A stretch of 45,583 bases of DNA from Candidatus Alloenteromonas pullistercoris (lineage in GTDB: Bacteria; Bacillota_I; Bacilli_A; RFN20; CAG-826), in contig JADINA010000008.1 of assembly GCA_017694295.1 (NCBI GenBank), forward strand, positions 1-45,583, given 5' to 3'. The notes under the pieces are model-generated. The model was not told where the DNA came from, did not search any database, and saw nothing but the letters and a program-made list of their open reading frames with translations. This document shows positions 44,136 through 45,583 of this stretch, piece after piece. How positions within the stretch are numbered: the stretch's first letter is position 1; each line of letters opens with the position of its first letter. Position numbers and translations under genes: made by a program.

Positions 44136-44542
44136 CACTTGCTTCCAAGCAAATCGATAACAAGGCAATCAGCCGGGCAGAAAAGGGCTTTGTCGGCCTC
44201 ATCCAGGCGGAAGAAGCGCTCCTCGCTATGGATATGCTCATGAAGGGAAAGCCGCCCCGATTCGACCTTGCATTCGATCACCTCCATGTCCAAGCGGAAA
44301 TCCGGGTAATCGTATTCGACCTTCCCCAATGACCTTATGGCCTTAACCGCGGTCGAAAGCTCCTCCTCTATTTCCCTTTCGATGGCCCGAAAGCTTGTCT
44401 CCCCCGCCTCTATCTTCCCGCCGGGGAACTCAAAATAGCCCCTTAGGAAGCCATAATCGCGCTTGGCGGCGAAAAAGCGTCCCTCATCGTCGAAGATGGC
44501 GGCGCATACGGCTTTAACGGTTTTCTTAGGCGGGGTTGGCAT
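44135..44542 (-). CDS. Nudix hydrolase (MutT/8-oxo-dGTPase type)
   Basis: The start at 44542 gives MPTPPKKTVKAV and a 135-residue protein; a longer start would cut deep into the helicase frame. The Nudix box is GGKIEAGETSFRAIEREIEEELS (about 22 residues in, as GX5EX7REUXEE) and binds the metal that hydrolyses nucleoside diphosphates linked to another group. KAVCAAIFDDEGRFFAAKR is the typical MutT first strand, and the length fits (deoxy)nucleoside triphosphate pyrophosphatases that remove oxidised dGTP. It overlaps the end of the helicase gene by 17 bp. Nudix proteins of this kind are often encoded beside or fused to helicases of the DUF3427 type, as I recall. Confidence 0.92.
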   Translation of the reverse strand: MPTPPKKTVKAVCAAIFDDEGRFFAAKRDYGFLRGYFEFPGGKIEAGETSFRAIEREIEEELSTAVKAIRSLGKVEYDYPDFRLDMEVIECKVESGRLSLHEHIHSEERFFRLDEADKALFCPADCLVIDLLGSK

Positions 44543-45583
44543 CGATGTAGAACTCCTTATACAAATAACTGGGGAGGGGCTTTTCAAGCTTTATGTCGAA
44601 TAGAAGGGTTTTGGCCCTGTTGCGGCTTTCCCGCGGATTGAGCAATGTTCCCTGCCCGCAATAGACGTAAGGGAGGCTCACCCCGTTTTCCTTTTTCATC
44701 TTCCTGACGAATACCATCGCCTTCCCCGTGGAGAGGAGCCGCCCCCCGGCCCCATTGTCCAAGGTGGTCCCGGTCGCCGATTCCCATTGGAGATAGGAAG
44801 GCGAAAGGAAGCGGTCCTCATAACGGAGCGATTCGTTCTCCACCTCGTCCTTGTTCAAGTTGACGAACAAGACGAGCCGGCCTTTGATGTAATTGACCCC
44901 GCTCATGTAAAAATCGGTATCGTTATTGAGCACTAAAAACACCTGTTCGGGCCGGTAATGGCCAAGAAGCCGGCAAGGGCCCTCAAAAACCCCGAATTCC
45001 TTTTTGAAGCGGCCAAGCCCGTACTCGAGCTCGTCTTTTAGCCAAGCCGAGAAAGAGGACGTAAGCTCAACGTCAAGCGAATAAAGTCCACGTTCGCGCC
45101 TAACGAGGTTTTTAGCCATCGTCTTCCTCACCAGCCCCTCCTGCCCATTGCCAAGCACCGCTAAAGCGTGGGAAGAGCCGATCGGAGCAAGCTCATCGAT
45201 GGATTTTGGGCCCTCAAGAAGGGCGTAGAGCAAGGCAAACTCGTCTTCCCGGACAAGGGGGAGGAAGGAACTGACCCGCCTTAGGAAATCCTTTTGCCCC
45301 TGGCTGAAATAAGGCAGATCCTCCTGAGCGATGGCGGAAAGGAACTCAAAATAGTCATGGTGGTATTTAGCCGTGTAATGGGTAAGGGAGGATATCGGCT
45401 CAACCGAGAGGAAATCGGCTTGGCTAGGGTATTCGCGGGCGCTTAGCTTCAAAAACGATTTGAGGTTGGCGAAATCCTGCTTGAGGAACCGGAGGCTTTG
45501 GAAGTTGAAGGAGGAAAGCGAGTCGAGTATCTCCTTCTTTGAAAGCTCGTCGAACTCGATATGTACGGGAAGGGAAATGGAGG
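44526..45583 (-). CDS. DUF3427 domain of a DEAD/DEAH helicase, partial at window edge
   Basis: The frame is open from 45583 and continues beyond the right edge; the TTG at 45452 is not needed as a start, since residues before it (PVHIEFDELSKKEILDSL) read on in the same frame and resemble the helicase-to-DUF3427 linker of this family. The visible part is a C-terminal region of about 350 residues: QADFLSVEP...HYTAKY, then the DUF3427 core (HYRPEQVFLVLNNDTDFYMSG, FVNLNKDE, RFLSPSYLQWES, GGRLLSTGKAMVFVRK) and a strand-rich end. Whole proteins have a superfamily II helicase core, often with a PLD-type nuclease domain, upstream. The stop overlaps the Nudix start. Function is linked to DNA repair or defence in other bacteria, not shown here. 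Confidence 0.88.
   Translation of the reverse strand, partial: SISLPVHIEFDELSKKEILDSLSSFNFQSLRFLKQDFANLKSFLKLSAREYPSQADFLSVEPISSLTHYTAKYHHDYFEFLSAIAQEDLPYFSQGQKDFLRRVSSFLPLVREDEFALLYALLEGPKSIDELAPIGSSHALAVLGNGQEGLVRKTMAKNLVRRERGLYSLDVELTSSFSAWLKDELEYGLGRFKKEFGVFEGPCRLLGHYRPEQVFLVLNNDTDFYMSGVNYIKGRLVLFVNLNKDEVENESLRYEDRFLSPSYLQWESATGTTLDNGAGGRLLSTGKAMVFVRKMKKENGVSLPYVYCGQGTLLNPRESRNRAKTLLFDIKLEKPLPSYLYKEFYIDANPA

Noticed and set aside
44136-44168. Longer start for the 165-residue protein.
   Set aside because: It would read 33 bases back through the Nudix gene, whereas the TGATG overlap gives a natural coupled start.

Overview
The window reads as a chromosomal segment of a low-complexity-envelope Bacillota (Firmicutes), probably one of the Erysipelotrichia/Mollicutes-related Bacilli from gut. 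The reasons are lipoboxes on binding proteins, a HrcA-type CIRCE element in front of clpB, a ClpB that lacks the N-domain as in mollicutes, an oligoendopeptidase F, GGAGG ribosome sites beside several apparently leaderless genes, and standard use of TGA as stop. The lineage is an inference; no rRNA or marker gene is present.

Region 1 (1-12131) is a complete type II CRISPR-Cas locus. An array of 81 repeats (29-5333, running off the left edge) is followed by an inverted P-loop ATPase gene (5402-6403), then cas2, cas1 and cas9 on the minus strand, and a tracrRNA (about 11494-11586) divergent from cas9. Cas9 has RuvC and HNH motifs of the II-C style, yet the locus carries a fourth gene in the csn2 position, convergent with cas2. 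The repeats end, in crRNA sense, in an extended -10 box, as in Neisseria II-C arrays, so each crRNA may have its own promoter. The cas genes are clearly AT-richer than the rest of the window, which suggests transfer.

Region 2 (12305-16057) is a TetR regulator divergent from an iron-chelate/cobalamin type ABC importer (permease, ATPase, binding lipoprotein). Region 3 (16300-24885) is an operon of one membrane-anchored protein and two giant (about 1150 residue) paralogous extracytoplasmic proteins of unknown function, followed by an XRE regulator with membrane segments. A perfect 16-bp palindrome lies in front of it.

Region 4 (24882-30138) holds a stand-alone SWIM zinc-finger protein, a patatin-like phospholipase, pepF, a four-TM protein and a lipoprotein. 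Region 5 (30221-33397) is accessory in character. It has a compact, strongly self-complementary RNA candidate (30241-30336) with its own promoter and terminator, and two AAA/DUF4143 ATPases, the first flanked by identical 37-bp direct repeats.

Region 6 (33505-45583) is mostly housekeeping: clpB under CIRCE control, two overlapping GGDEF genes, a FtsX-type ABC exporter, a short GltD-like oxidoreductase with an unknown partner, and at the right edge the C-terminal part of a DUF3427 helicase translationally coupled to a Nudix hydrolase and a small unknown protein.
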